64,000 nucleotides of DNA from Valencia hispanica. Its lineage: Eukaryota > Chordata > Actinopteri > Cyprinodontiformes > Valenciidae. This document shows positions 44,986 through 56,559 of this stretch, piece after piece. The stretch covers positions 33,140,349 to 33,204,348 of the forward strand of contig OY747721.1 in assembly GCA_963556495.2 (NCBI GenBank). Reading direction: 5' to 3'. Under the pieces are notes generated by a model that saw nothing but the letters and a program-made list of their open reading frames with translations, had not been told where the DNA came from and did no database searches. Made by a program: the position numbers and the translations under genes. Each line of letters starts with the position of its first letter. The first letter of the stretch is position 1.

Positions 44986-45802
44986 TTATGTAGGAATGAA
45001 AGGACAATCACTTTCCTGCAGTTCTTGGGGAGATGTCTGAAACCCTCTCGAAGATTCTCCTGTTGGTTCACTTCTTTGGTTTGATTTGCTTTTTTGAGTT
45101 AAGTAATATATAATAAGAACAAACAAAAAGGCCACAACAATGATGGTAGTGAGAACACCAAGTATAATGGGAATCGGATCTAACTGGTTCTCCTGGTTTT
45201 GGCTAACCGCTAATAGGAATGGTGTAGATGTGCTCAGCATGCCTAAAAAAAGGGGGAATGCAATTTTTTTTAATCCAATTTGTTCTCATAGATGAACATA
45301 AAACAGACTTTTAGATGCTGAAGGTAACTCACCCTTGACATGGACTTGGAGAGGCTTAGAATCCAAACCGCAGTTTGACCAAATTTCAACTGTGACGTTT
45401 GTGTCTTCAGTGACACCAGAGATGGTCAGGAACACAAAGGAGCGAGGATTCCAATGACATATGTACTTTCCCGAGGAATTCTCACAGACACTGGTACCAT
45501 TTTTGTCACTCCAACGGAATTCTGTCCCGGAACAATTCTTGTCATTTTTCCATTCTATTGAACAGTTTAGGGTAAATTCGTCTCCATGTTTGACTTCCCA
45601 TGTCTCGGGGCAAATCAGAGACACACCTAAGCAAAGTAATAGCAAAATGAGGGCATTCAATAATTTTATTATTATCATTGCATTTACATTAGTTACTATC
45701 ACAGAACTTTCCAAATATCAGAACAAAAATACCTTCATCTGATGAAACACTCTGTTGTAGGAGATACAGCAGACTCAAACATATCCAAAGGCAGGACATC
45801 AT
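44986..45802 (-). CDS. Single-pass six-cysteine Ig-like membrane protein (3 exons)
   Basis: Exons (minus strand): 45733-45802, 45333-45626, 44986-45242, giving 206 residues. Exon 1 is a signal peptide (MMSCLWICLSLLYLLQQ, 23 codons). Exon 2 is one extracellular domain (24-121) with cysteines at 29, 45, 55, 71, 80 and 109, an Ig-like FTLNC strand, EFRWS, and five possible N-glycosylation sites. Exon 3 adds a short stalk, a membrane helix at about 145-168 (PIILGVLTTIIVVAFLFVLI) and a 38-residue Ser/Thr/Glu/Gln-rich tail without tyrosine motifs. Phase-1 introns flank the domain, as usual for Ig genes. I do not recognise the family. The tail lacks signalling motifs, so it may act as a ligand or need a partner. 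Its place between a CD7-like gene and NARF matches that of human SECTM1, a CD7 ligand; this is inference. Confidence 0.7.
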
Positions 45803-47315
45803 GGAACACCTTCTCCTTCAGCAACTGGAGGAACGAGGAGATGTTAATCTAAAAATACATGGACCCTTTACTGTGCCTCAGCCTAACTAATTTGGACTGA
45901 GCTCACCATCATCTGTTGGTATTCAACCTTAAATCTAACCTGTTGTATCCAAACAGACTAAAGATTCTTTCATGCATGAATATCATGATCATGAATATGC
46001 TAAATGAACCACAGTTTGTGGCACTAATTGTATGATTCTATCAGCTTCTCTCCATTTGGAAGACATTTTGCCCCTCATCTTGGCATTATCACTTCAGTTC
46101 CTTAAGGTTTGCAGGAACCAGAACATTGCAATCAGGTAACCACGCCCCCAAGATTCTTTTAGTAGATGTGGCTATTGTGTTTGGACCACAATACTTGACA
46201 ATTGTTTTAGTAGTCAGACAAATGGCTTCTCATTTCACTCTGGAATATAGAGATGTTTATGGTGACTGTGAGGTGTCCAGGCTGCATGATAAGCCCAAAT
46301 CATGACACGTCTACCACCATGCTTGACAGTTGGTATGAGGCATTTGTCCTGATGTGCTGTATTTGGTTACCTGCCATAGTCCTGTGCATCATGGCCAGAC
46401 ATCTGTACTTTGGTCACATCTCTCCTAAGGACATTGTTCCAGAAGTCTTTTGGCTCATTCAAATGTAACTTGGTAAACCTAAATTCTGTTGTCACACTCT
46501 TTTCAAAAAGAAAACCCTTTCAAAAAGAAAGGAAACCTTTCCAAATTAGCCATCGTCTTTCTTTAAAAGTGTACTGTCACAAACCTTAACATTTAAAATT
46601 CTAACAGAGACCTCTTGAGTCTGTCACGGAGCCCTTGTGTTGTTAAAGTTCTCTTAGGATTTCTTGATTTGACATCGGGGTAAATTTGTTGGGACTTCCA
46701 CTCCTGGGAAGATTGGCAGCTATCTTAAATGTTTTTCACTTGTTATAATCTTTTTCACTGTACAGTGTTGGACCTCAAATTGTTTAGAAAAGACCTCTTA
46801 AACTCTTCCAGATTAATGAGCAGCAACAGTTGTTTCTTTCAAGTCTCCTTGGCAGTCTCTAAACACAAGGCTACACACGTATGCTTTAACTCAGCAAACG
46901 CTTTTACAGAGAGGGTAACACATGCAGATGATTAGTTAATCAAGTGCATTTGATAAACAGCAGTTGGCCGGAGCTTTCCCGCTTAAATCCTCAAAAATAA
47001 AGGAAGGGTTTACGTACACATAGTTTTTCTATTTTAGCTGTGTTAATGGCAATGTGGAATATGTTGTGTTTTGAAGTTCGATGTAAATAATTTTAGAATG
47101 TGGAAAAGACCAAATTATTCTTTTGTACTGATATTTCGAACTGTAAAACAAAAAGAAGGCGAACACTCGTATTTACAATGACTGTCTTTAATGCGAGCTT
47201 AGAAATAGCTTTTAGAAGCTAATCTATTTATCTAAAAGTTAAATTTAAAAAAAAAATTGTTGCTCTTTTTATTTGACTATCAGAAAGTGTGGAGTATATT
47301 TTTTAATACTTAAAG
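45803..47315. other. Upstream region of the second Ig gene
   Basis: It should hold the promoter of the gene at 44986-45802. About 46200-46460 has 'tcatgacacgtctaccaccatgcttgacag', a relic of a dispersed repeat. At 46500-46545 there is a small tandem 'tttcaaaaagaaa' duplication. No exon was found. Confidence 0.4.
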
Positions 47316-48501
47316 AGCAACTCACCCCCTACTAGAGTCTTACTCCTCCAAGATTCCATGTTTGAAAAATGTGCCAAAAAGAGACGTTGTCTGGCGGACC
47401 AGGGAAAGCTCGGGGGGTAGAGGGCTGGGGGTGGTCTGGGCCCTGATTGACATGTTGACAGCAGAGCTGCTGCAATGGCACAGACACAGACAGCGAGAGA
47501 GATGGAGAGCAATGTGAGCTCCTTACCCCCAATTTACACCCGGGCGCGTCAGCAGCACGGCGCAGTTTGGTCACGACCTCCTTGGCACGTCAATCCCCAC
47601 CGGGAGCATTTCAGGCGCGAGACAGCTGCGGCGCGGTCCACTGAGTTGACCAGCAGGATCACAAAATCACACAGGAATTAAGATCACATATGACAACAAC
47701 AATGGAAGACAGAGATATGTATTTTTTATTCTGTTTAGTTTTTTCTGCTTAGAATAGGATTTGTGATTTTGCACAGCTTAAATAAACGCTTCTTCCTCCA
47801 TGCTGGAAAAAAACAACTACAATTTTAGATGCAGGTAGCAAACGAGATCCTTGCATCATACGTAATGACGTGATGCTTAGATAGTTAAGCTATCGCAAAT
47901 CTGCACATCTTTCTTATTTTGAAATTCACCTGATGCTGCATGGGTGTTTTCCTGTTAGCCCTATGTTAACTGTTTTCGGAAGCGTGTCGCGTCAAAAATG
48001 GAACCCAATCCTATCTTTAGCGGGGCGGAGCGGTGAGACGCTACTGGGACGCACTTGAAACGCGCCCAGTGTAAAGCACTCCATAGACTATAATGGTTTT
48101 TATTTGCCGCGGTGACTGCGGCACTGCTGTAACGCGCCCGGTGCAAATTGGGGGTTAGTCTCCGAGCGATCTTTCTGAGGTAGAGGATTTCTCTCCACCT
48201 CCTTCACCAAAGAAAAGAGAAGAAAGGGTGGGATGTTCTGTGGAGGAGGCATGGCCGAGACTCAGCTTCTCTTATACCCCACAGCAGTAGGGTGGCTGAC
48301 GTCAGCCATCACAGCAGAACAAATAGCAATGCCCGATTCAAATTCAAGGGCACCACACTGAAGGCTTTTGAAAAAATATATTTTTACTAAAATGTACTTA
48401 AATACCAAACATAATGACCAGACATGTAGACACCACTGTTATTAACTCATTTATACAGTTTATCAGCAAAAAAAAAAAAGTTGATTTGGGGGTGAGTTGC
48501 T
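47316..48501. mobile_element. DNA transposon, outer element of a nested pair
   Basis: Ends are agcaactcaccccct at the left and tgggggtgagttgct at the right, perfect inverted complements about 1.2 kb apart. The interior holds a second element (47522-48158) with its own termini. No transposase frame is present, so it is non-autonomous; the superfamily is not assigned. Confidence 0.65.
47522..48158. mobile_element. CpG-rich DNA transposon nested in the outer element
   Basis: The left terminus is cttacccccaatttacaccc followed by gggcgcg. The right terminus is cgcgcccggtgcaaattggg followed by ggttag. They are near-perfect inverted complements. It is 637 bases long, much richer in CG than its surroundings, and has no transposase. 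Its insertion inside 47316-48501 sets the relative age. Confidence 0.65.
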
Positions 48502-49129
48502 ATATACATATTTTATCTAGATGAAAAGGAGTAGCCTAACAGGTAAATAGAGCAAAAAACAGGTTTTGGATTACTTGTTTTGCTTCAAAAGAGCCAGACT
48601 ATTAGCCTATATATCTAGAGAAACCGTAGCACTAGAAAAAATTCTGCTCTGCAGGTTTGTCTAGCCAAGGTCTATTGTAACCTCAGCAGGTCTACCATTG
48701 ACTCGACTAAGTTTAGACTGGGCCAATTACTCTATGTTTGTAGAGAGACGTTGGGCGGCCTTACCACCATTATGGCAGAGCTGCGACGGAGCAAAACCAC
48801 AAAAATAGCGGCGGTCTGTTTTCAGTACAACAGATGTTCTCAAATATTTCAAACAAAAACGATAGACGCCATTGATGTTTTTGTTGGACGCAATGACTCT
48901 CCCGTTCTTCTCCTTCTTCTTCGTCGGTGTATGGTGGACTGCCCCATTTACTGATTTCCGTCGCTATGAATACGTCACGTTGCTTGTTGCTCTGATTGGT
49001 CCTAGCTGTCCAATTGCGTGCAAAAACAGTTTGAAAACAACCGTAGATTCTGCCCTAAGGACTGAGCTCCGTCAATGGATCGTGGCTAGTCTATAGATTT
49101 ATGTATATATAGGATGGTTTGCCAGGCTA

Positions 49130-51640
49130 CCGGACAATCCCATAATACTAAAAAGGGATTTCAATTGAAGCTCTTCAATATGTTTTCAGGGGTCTGTAAA
49201 GTTTTCTCTGGTCTCTTCTTTCCATACAACTTTATTATGTAACTCAAGGGAAGAGACAACGTTGTGTTCAATTTCAAAAGACATGTTAACAAAGAACTGT
49301 TACCAATTTGGTATCTCTGAGCACTTTTATTTCCTTAATTTTTTTTTAAGATGAAGGAGAAATTTTATATCGACCATCAACCTGATTCAGGTTTTAAAAT
49401 TACATTTTATCATTTTAAAATAATGAGCTTCTTCTGCTTTTTATACTTACTTATTTTCATTCATGAGCATTTTTCTAAAGTCTAGTTACACTTAAATGTG
49501 ACTGTGTGTTTCAGCGATTCAAAGTGTTTGCAAAAAATATTTGAAAAATGTTTACACACCAGCACATCCAGAGAAACAAATCTATTTGAGAAATGACTTT
49601 CTATGAACTTTACCCTTCACGTTTTTCTCTGCTGGCACTTTGTGATTTTAAGGTAAAAATTTAACTACAGATAAAAGATCAAAGTCCTTTAGAGGTACAC
49701 AGGTTGCACACCGGCGCGGAGGAGATGTCACAAAGACTGACAAGTCCTGGCAGCTCCTTGGCATCTGACCCAAACATTTAAAGAATTTCTAGATTTGTGA
49801 AATCACCATGCAAATCGGCCGAAGGAAACTTCCACCATCAGTTGCGAGTACATCCTGAAACCAGATTTATGGTTTGGCGCCGAGAAACGAAAGCTACAAA
49901 GTAATCTGATAATGACTGTTAGTTTTAGTTACTTTGAAACTGCCAGTTTTCAAAGAAAATTGACTTTTTTATGGAAATGAAAGTTGAACTCTTTTACCAC
50001 AACTTGATTTTAAGAGCTTGATTGAATTTTTCTATCCTTGACCTTTTCTACTTTTTGTCATGCTCTAACCTCAGACAGATTTCATAGAATTCTATCTAAC
50101 AGAGAGTGACAAAGTAATGCATCATTCTGAATTGTAAGGAACAGGATATGTTCAGAGTGTTGTGGCAGCCATTTTTACAGAACCAACTTTCAGTTCAGTT
50201 ATAGCAGCAAGTCTGTAACTATCATTTATATGCATCTAGAGATTAAACTGTTTCCCCTCTTTTCTTGCTGAAATAGTTCAGACTCAGTAGGACTGGATGC
50301 AGAGAGTCTGAAAACAGCAATATGCAAGCTTGGCAATAATTCCCAACTGGATTTAGGTCAAGACTTTGACTAGCCCATTTTAACCCAAGTGTTTTTGATG
50401 TCTTTAAGAGGTTTTCATCCAGCTTTGCCCTAGATTTAGCTCTATTATAGCTCGATTTAGCTCAAGTTTCTAATCAACTTGAAATTCATTCCCACTGCAT
50501 GATGCTGCCACAACTATGTTTTATAGGGTGCTGGTATGTTCAGGCTAATTAAGCTACATCTTTTCTCTACAGATAACTTTTTAGTGTAGGCCAGAAAGTT
50601 GTCTGACCAGAGCAACGTCTTCCACGTGTGACCTTTGTTTGGTGGTTTTTGGCAAACTTGGTTGCACTATATTTCATTTAGGAGTGTTGAAATAAAGGTG
50701 GCTGAATCCAAATGCACGTCATACTTTTCAGATTTTTAATGGTTTGAAAAAAATATCACATTGTGCGCTACTTGAATACATTGAAATCTATGGTTGATTT
50801 TAGGGTTGGAATGATGTCTATACATTACACATAATCTCCTTACTCTTTAAGTTTTCCTGATATGATGCATGGTGAGAAAACTTTGCAGATAAGACCCAAG
50901 TTAGGGACTTTCATTTAGATAAATTCGTTAAAAAACACAAAAAGTCATAAAAAGATTAGATCTTAACGCCAGCTATCACCAACCCTTATCAGGCACACCA
51001 CGGACAGGGCATGGGGATTTTCCAGTGCTCATGCTCTTCCGGTAACTGGAAGATTGAACATGCGAGGAGGAAATGCAATATTGCTTTCTGCTTTCACTTT
51101 GTGAAGACAATTGTCATAACAGAGAAATATTTTTTACACACTGAATAACTTGCAAGAATCCTGCCTGGAGGAGCTTGAGTTTAAATCTACATAAGACAAA
51201 GGCAAACAGAGAGGTCTATATAGGAAAAATGCAATAATTTATTGAAGCCAATAAGATAGAAAGTTAACAGGTTAGATTCAGGGATAATAACACCTGCATT
51301 AATAATGCAATATGATGTCAAATTATGTTGTGCAGCACACGTTCTTAAATCAGCTGGAATTGAATATTTCTAGAGCATGAAGATGTTAAAGCGCTAGATC
51401 ACACCTGCTGGATTCCTGTTGTGCAATAAATGACAGCTAGCCATTACATTAATCATGGTAATGATGCATAATAAACTGCACATGGCAAATTAGCAATTGT
51501 AATACTGAAAATTAATTAGAGTAAAAGGTAAAAAAATAAAATAAATGCTAGGTGAAAGGTGACGTTTACTTACCAGATAGAGAACGTTGTCGTTAGGTGA
51601 GCATCGGAAAGGGAATCTGGATAAACTGCAACAGGGAACA
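49130..51640. other. Intergenic, mostly AT-rich
   Basis: No supported exon or complete element. About 50490-50530 holds 'cccactgcatgatgctgccacaactatg', a scrap of the dispersed repeat also at 5500 and 55640. Confidence 0.4.
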
Positions 51641-51644
51641 TTAT

Positions 51645-51652
51645 GAGAGAGA

Positions 51653-51683
<31 letters not shown>

Positions 51684-51693
51684 GGAGAGAGAG

Positions 51694-51776
<83 letters not shown>

Positions 51777-51832
51777 GAGAGAGTGAGAGAGAGAGCGAGA
51801 GAGAGCGAGAGAGAGAGCGAGAGAGAGAGAGC
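51645..51832 (+). repeat. (GA)n purine tract, about 188 bp
   Basis: Almost pure GA dinucleotide repeat with scattered GC, GT and TA interruptions. All open frames across it (Glu-Arg on one strand, Leu-Ser on the other) are low-complexity artefacts. One strand is nearly all purine, which favours triplex (H-DNA) structure. Confidence 0.95.
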
Positions 51833-52312
51833 TGAACATTCTCAACAAAGCTCACAGCTCAACATAAACAGTTTATCGTTCGTTTTCAAATCTTGGAAAA
51901 GCAGCGGATAAATATATTCAGAGATCATCACATAATTTGTCGATTAGCATATTAATTATTGGCAAATGTTATTCTCCCCTTATGTCTTTGCATAAACTTG
52001 TTTCTGAAACAGCTGCTCTCTATGTGTTACTAAACTGTGGTCCCGTGTAACCCTCATATTACCATGGAGTGGATGGAATATGGCATTTTTCATTGAGGTT
52101 TTGTCAATGAAAGATTTGTGACACCGTCAAAAACAATACCTGCCAGATCAAATAATCCTCATTGTGTTTAGGAACATTATTTGAACTCATGCCTTTTTAA
52201 AAGACTTCAAGCTGAAATAGCTGAAAAGGCTGTGCAGACATTATAAAAACCTTTAGATTATTAGTAGGGTGTCATTTAAGTTCATATCTGTGTGAAGGCA
52301 AATGAGCAAATA

Positions 52313-53780
52313 CACTGCTCACAATAAGTTAGGGATATTGTTATTTACATGAGTCCTATTCCTATTTGGTCTGAATTTTAATAAGATAAGTAATACTTAA
52401 TAGTGAATGAGAAGAAACACCATTTTCATCAGTGTAATATTTATTACCCCAAAAATGTAGACAATAACAAGGGTTGCCCCAAATAACACAAATTTACTAT
52501 GTCATTAGCGGGTGTTTCCACCATTTGCCACAATGACAGCTTGACAGTGACGTCTCATGCTCCTCACTAGCCTCATGAGGTTGTCCTGAGGCAATGCGTT
52601 CCACTCTTCCACAAGTGCTACACACAGTTCTGCAAGATCAAGTGGGGGAGGTGTACGATCATCCAGTCTCTGCTTCAAATGTGCTCTATGGGGTTCAGGT
52701 CAGGGGACATTGCTGGCCATACCATATGAGGCACTCTGACTTCCTGAAGTCAAGCTGTGACAATTCTGGCACAATGTGGTGGAGCATTATCATCCATGAA
52801 CAGAAAGTTGGGGGTGTACTGGCGGAATTGGGGGATGATGATGGGTTCTATGATGTCTCTGAGGTAAGAACGTACAGTGACTGAGCCATCTACAATAACC
52901 AAATCAGTTTTGTGCAGACTGGTGATGCCTGCCCAGACTGTTACACCTCCTCCACCAAAGCTAACCCTGGGGACCATCTTGACCTCGGCGTATTGCTCAC
53001 CTCGCCTTCTCCAGCAACACTGACGACCATCATTTCGCGTCAGTGAACAGGACGGTAGACCACTGCTGCATTGTCCAGGTCACATGGTCTTGTGCCCACT
53101 GCAAACGTTCACGGCTGTGTCTTGGTGTCAGTGGAGTCACCTGCACCGGTCGTCTGGCATTCAAGCCAAAGCGGTGGAGTCTGTTGCGAATGGTTTGTCT
53201 GGAAACCCTAATACCCCTCACATCTCGTAAACAGCCTGTGGCAGTTGAATGATGATGTCTGAGTGCATAGATCCTCAGGTACTGGTCATCGTTGCGGTCT
53301 GTCACTCATGGGACTCCACTCCTGGGTCTGTCACAAACTCTGCCAGTAGTTCTGTGTCTTGATACAAGTCTGCTGATGACACTTTGAGACACACCAAGTT
53401 CACGTCCAACATCTGACTGCCTGCCACCGACCCGCTATGGCCAGGTGGCGCTGCTCGTCTGTTAAGTGACGTTGTGTGTTTAGGGCTGTTTGAAGCATGA
53501 AGTTGGAATGACTTACTGACAATACCATCTTTTAAAACCCACAGAATGTTGAAATTGATGCCACATTGAAAAGGGTTGTCTTTAGTGTTTTTTGGTGTTG
53601 GCCCCAATATGTGGCACACTGTACACAGTGAGACCATTATGTGGAAAACACAAAATGAGTTGTGTCTATCACCCCAATACAATCGCCTCCCTATCCCAAA
53701 AATCTCTGAATTTAAACAAACACCATATGTATGACATCCACTGAGTCTCTCGCGATATACCTAACTTATTGTGAGTAGTG
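52313..53780 (-). mobile_element. Tc1-like transposon, third family
   Basis: Ends are cactgctcacaataagttagg and cctaacttattgtgagtagtg, near-perfect inverted repeats. TA precedes the left end (52311-52312); the right duplicate is CA, probably a mutated TA. It is about 1.47 kb, with the transposase on the minus strand. Confidence 0.88.
52505..53500 (-). pseudogene. Tc1-like transposase, frameshifted
   Basis: From the 5' end: a helix-turn-helix region with SQSVISRL-type spacing near 53380, then (53030-53305) VSRQTIRNRLHRFGLNARRP and [20 protein letters not shown] ending at the first Asp block, FTDAK. After a break near 52980-53030 the frame changes to [14 protein letters not shown] and [12 protein letters not shown] (52750-52977), the second Asp block. 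A further frame change leads to the region before the stop (NGGNTR). A full transposase cannot be made. Confidence 0.85.
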
Positions 53781-54582
53781 CAGTTTAAGAAACACAGAGT
53801 AGCTAATGTAAACGTGGTCCTTGGTGTTGCAGAGGAAGTGTTATAGAGATGGTGAACACCTGAGCATTTGTAGTCTAAGTTGATTTGAAATGTATCATTA
53901 TTACTAGTTATAAATATCAACTTGGAACTGTAGGAAATAATTATAATAGGCATTTTTTTGGCAATCTATGATAGCTATAGTGACAAAAGGTGTTTGGAAA
54001 TGGAGCAAGCACACATGCATGTAGGCCAAGCTTCTCATATACTCCTATCATGTGAAGGAATTGCGGGAATCTGTTTGCAACCCCACGTGGGAAAGACATG
54101 CTCGGAGTTCCAGGTACTTTGCTCCATTTATATATGTACGCACAAGCAAAAATGAAAAATCTTTTAAAAAATGTATCCAGGCGGCAAATGTTTTGCATCA
54201 ATATTCTTTTAAAGGCGACTTGCATCAGCTGCAGTACAACTGAGGACGGTTTCAGAGTAAACCTGCAGTCGTTTGCTGCGGCTGCAACAACGTAGAATTA
54301 ACAAGCAGGTAACGAGTCGTGAAATAGCACGTCTCGTCTGTGACTAGCACAGCAAATTCCTACAGAAAACAACTCTCTCGTTTGTTTACAGATTGTTCAA
54401 CATTAATGAGTGATGTTAGAGAATTCTATGTGTTTATGGCAGAATGTCTGGTACGTCATTCCTCCTCCAGACTTTAGGAAATGTAGCGCTGTATGTAAGG
54501 TCATGTGCCGCTTCGGATGAATGTTAGATTTTTCATACTCTCAATTTCATAGAAATTCAAGGCAAAAATCAAATCACTGAAT

Positions 54583-54745
54583 CACTGTGTCCTGGACGCC
54601 TCCCTGGTAAGGTGTTCTGGGCACGTCCCACCGGGAAAAGGCCCAGGGGAAGACCCAGGACACGCTGGAGAGACTATGTCTCTTGGCTGGCCTGGGAACG
54701 CTTATCCGGGGTCTGGGAAGAGGAAGAGGAAGGATGGATGGATGA
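54583..54745 (+). mobile_element. RTE-type LINE 3' end
   Basis: Plus-strand translation gives FWARPTGKRPRGRPRTRWRD then YVSWLAWERLSG, the conserved C-terminal end of RTE-clade ORF2, followed by a gga/gat-rich tail (ggatggatgga). Only the last 160 bases are present, as is typical of 5'-truncated insertions. Confidence 0.75.
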
Positions 54746-54746
54746 A

Positions 54747-55115
54747 TCATTTTATATGAAAATATCTCCAGAAGAAATAAAAACATGGAACAATACAGAC
54801 ATAGCTTGACACAATAAATGCACATGCCATTGTAGTGTGCTTGCCAAAATTCTTGTCATACACGTCTTGCACGGTGCAAGTGTCACAAAATGATTTGCAG
54901 GAGTTTCCGACATGCCACTTCTGAAGTGAAATCAGGTTTTCTGTTAAGGCCTGAAGCAAAATAAATAACTGAACGTCTTCCAAGAACACACCAGCTCCGA
55001 GGGCTCTTTTAACCGAGTGCTGAGCTGAGTTGTTTTGGGCAAATCTGCTCAGGATCACCTCAGTAGATGAATGCAAAGTTGAATCTGAGGTGGACAGAGG
55101 TGTGATTGAGATCAC
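54747..55115 (-). other. Unrecognised 122-codon open frame
   Basis: The minus-strand frame begins MISITPLSTSDSTLHSS and continues through LSRFAQNNSAQHSVKRALGA and DVQLFILLQALTENLI to a hydrophobic end. Composition is protein-like up to about MACAFI, with four cysteines clustered in NSCKSFCDTC. No family is recognised, and no second exon could be tied to it. It may be a transposon fragment or chance. Confidence 0.2.
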
Positions 55116-55639
55116 ATGGGTGCGACATTAAAGGAGATGATGACACATTGTGGTAGTGCCGTGAATAATTGGAAATGTGCCAAAATCACTATCTTGCAAA
55201 TGATGAATCATCGACTGATTCAAGAAAAAAAATATTGACGACCCAGCAAACACAAAACTACAACAAAAAAATCTATTGAACAAAGAGGAGACTGGGGTCC
55301 TTCGGGCGGTTTTGAGATTTAGAATGGCATGTTGATGAACATGGAGGAACAGTGTGCACCAAGCAGTGGCATCACTCGAATCTCCAAACCCTTCTTTTCT
55401 AAAACATATAGTATTCAGCATTCACTGTTTTTTTGTTATTTTATCTACATGATCTCTTCAGTCTTCTTTTTTTTTAAATCTATTTTGCCACCCCCACCCC
55501 CCTCGTGATGCCGCCCTGGGTAACCGCCCAGGTTCCCCATATCAAGAACTCCAACTTCTTATACTAAGACTGGGAATAATTAGTTAAATACTAATTAAAT
55601 TTAAAAAATATTTCCTCAACTACATTAAATCTTGCATTT

Positions 55640-55890
55640 GAGTATTGTAAATGCTCTGGAAAATTGGAGACAATCCCTCCAGAAATACAGGCCCTGTTGG
55701 GAGGTGAACTTCCACTTCAGTCTCAAATCTCTTGCAGCATCCGACAGGTTTTCCTACCCAGGATTGTCCTGTATTTATCTCCATCCATTTTCTCATTACC
55801 TCTGACCAGCTTCCCTGTCCCCGATGAATAAAAAGCATCCCTTCAGGATCATGCTGCCACCACCATGCTTTATAGTGTGATTTATCTTTT
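55640..55890 (-). repeat. Dispersed 'atcatgctgccaccaccatgc' repeat
   Basis: This is the longest copy of the relic also seen at 5500-5665 (inverted). It has 'tcatgctgccaccaccatgc', 'agcttccctgtccccgatgaa' and 'atctccatccattttctcatt', in the opposite orientation to the 5500 copy. It has no coding capacity and no visible termini. Confidence 0.6.
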
Positions 55891-56484
55891 GCTCAATGTT
55901 TTTCTGGAGATCATCATGTTTGATTTAGTTGCTCCCACACGTTTTGTGGCAAACTGGAAACAGGATTTCCAATGGCTTTCTTCCAGCTAACAGTTGTCCT
56001 GTTGAAAGATTCTTCCACCGTGGATCTTTACAGCTCTCGCTCCCATCAGATTAAGTGAACATGAACATCTTGTTAAGTTTGCCATTGCTTTAATGCCCTT
56101 CCATGTTGGAATGTTGCAGTGAACTGAGATCCTTCCCTCCACTTCAGAATTGTGAACGACGTCGTGTTGGTCTATCACATAAATTCCCAATAAAATACAA
56201 ACAGAAGGAAACTAGAGGATAGAAAACACAAATATGAACATGTCTAATATCCTAAATAGGGACCTATTCTGTTGCAGTGGGTTTTCCCCCCTTTCCTTTT
56301 GACAGCAAAATGTTTGCTTTCAGTTGAATCAGCTTAATGCATTGTGTATAAAATGACAGACATAAAAGAGAGAGAGAAAACCAGTCGGGTGTGATATGTT
56401 CAGGTAGCTTGTTGACATATCTATGCTTTCGCAGAGCCTCAGGGCTTCTGCCTTTGATACGCTTGTTTACTTGAAGGAAACAGC

Positions 56485-56548
56485 CAGGTGCTGCCTTCTC
56501 CTCAGGGAGTCTAGGATGGTAGACTCCCTGAGGAGAAGGCAGCACCTG
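56485..56548. repeat. Perfect hairpin: 28-bp arms, 8-base loop
   Basis: The left arm (56485-56512, starting caggtgctgcc and ending agggagtct) is the exact reverse complement of the right arm (56521-56548). The loop is aggatggt (56513-56520). Complementarity stops abruptly at both outer ends. I see no transposon terminus or coding frame around it. Confidence 0.9.
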
Positions 56549-56559
56549 CTTTTCTGATT

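Noticed and set aside
48560..49130. Possible inverted-repeat transposon (gccagactattagcc... / ...ggctagtctatag)
   Set aside because: The ends pair only in short scattered blocks; I could not define termini or a duplication.
51490..51911. Three long open frames across the GA tract (Leu-Ser and Glu-Arg repeats)
   Set aside because: They are produced by the dinucleotide repeat itself and have no complexity outside it.
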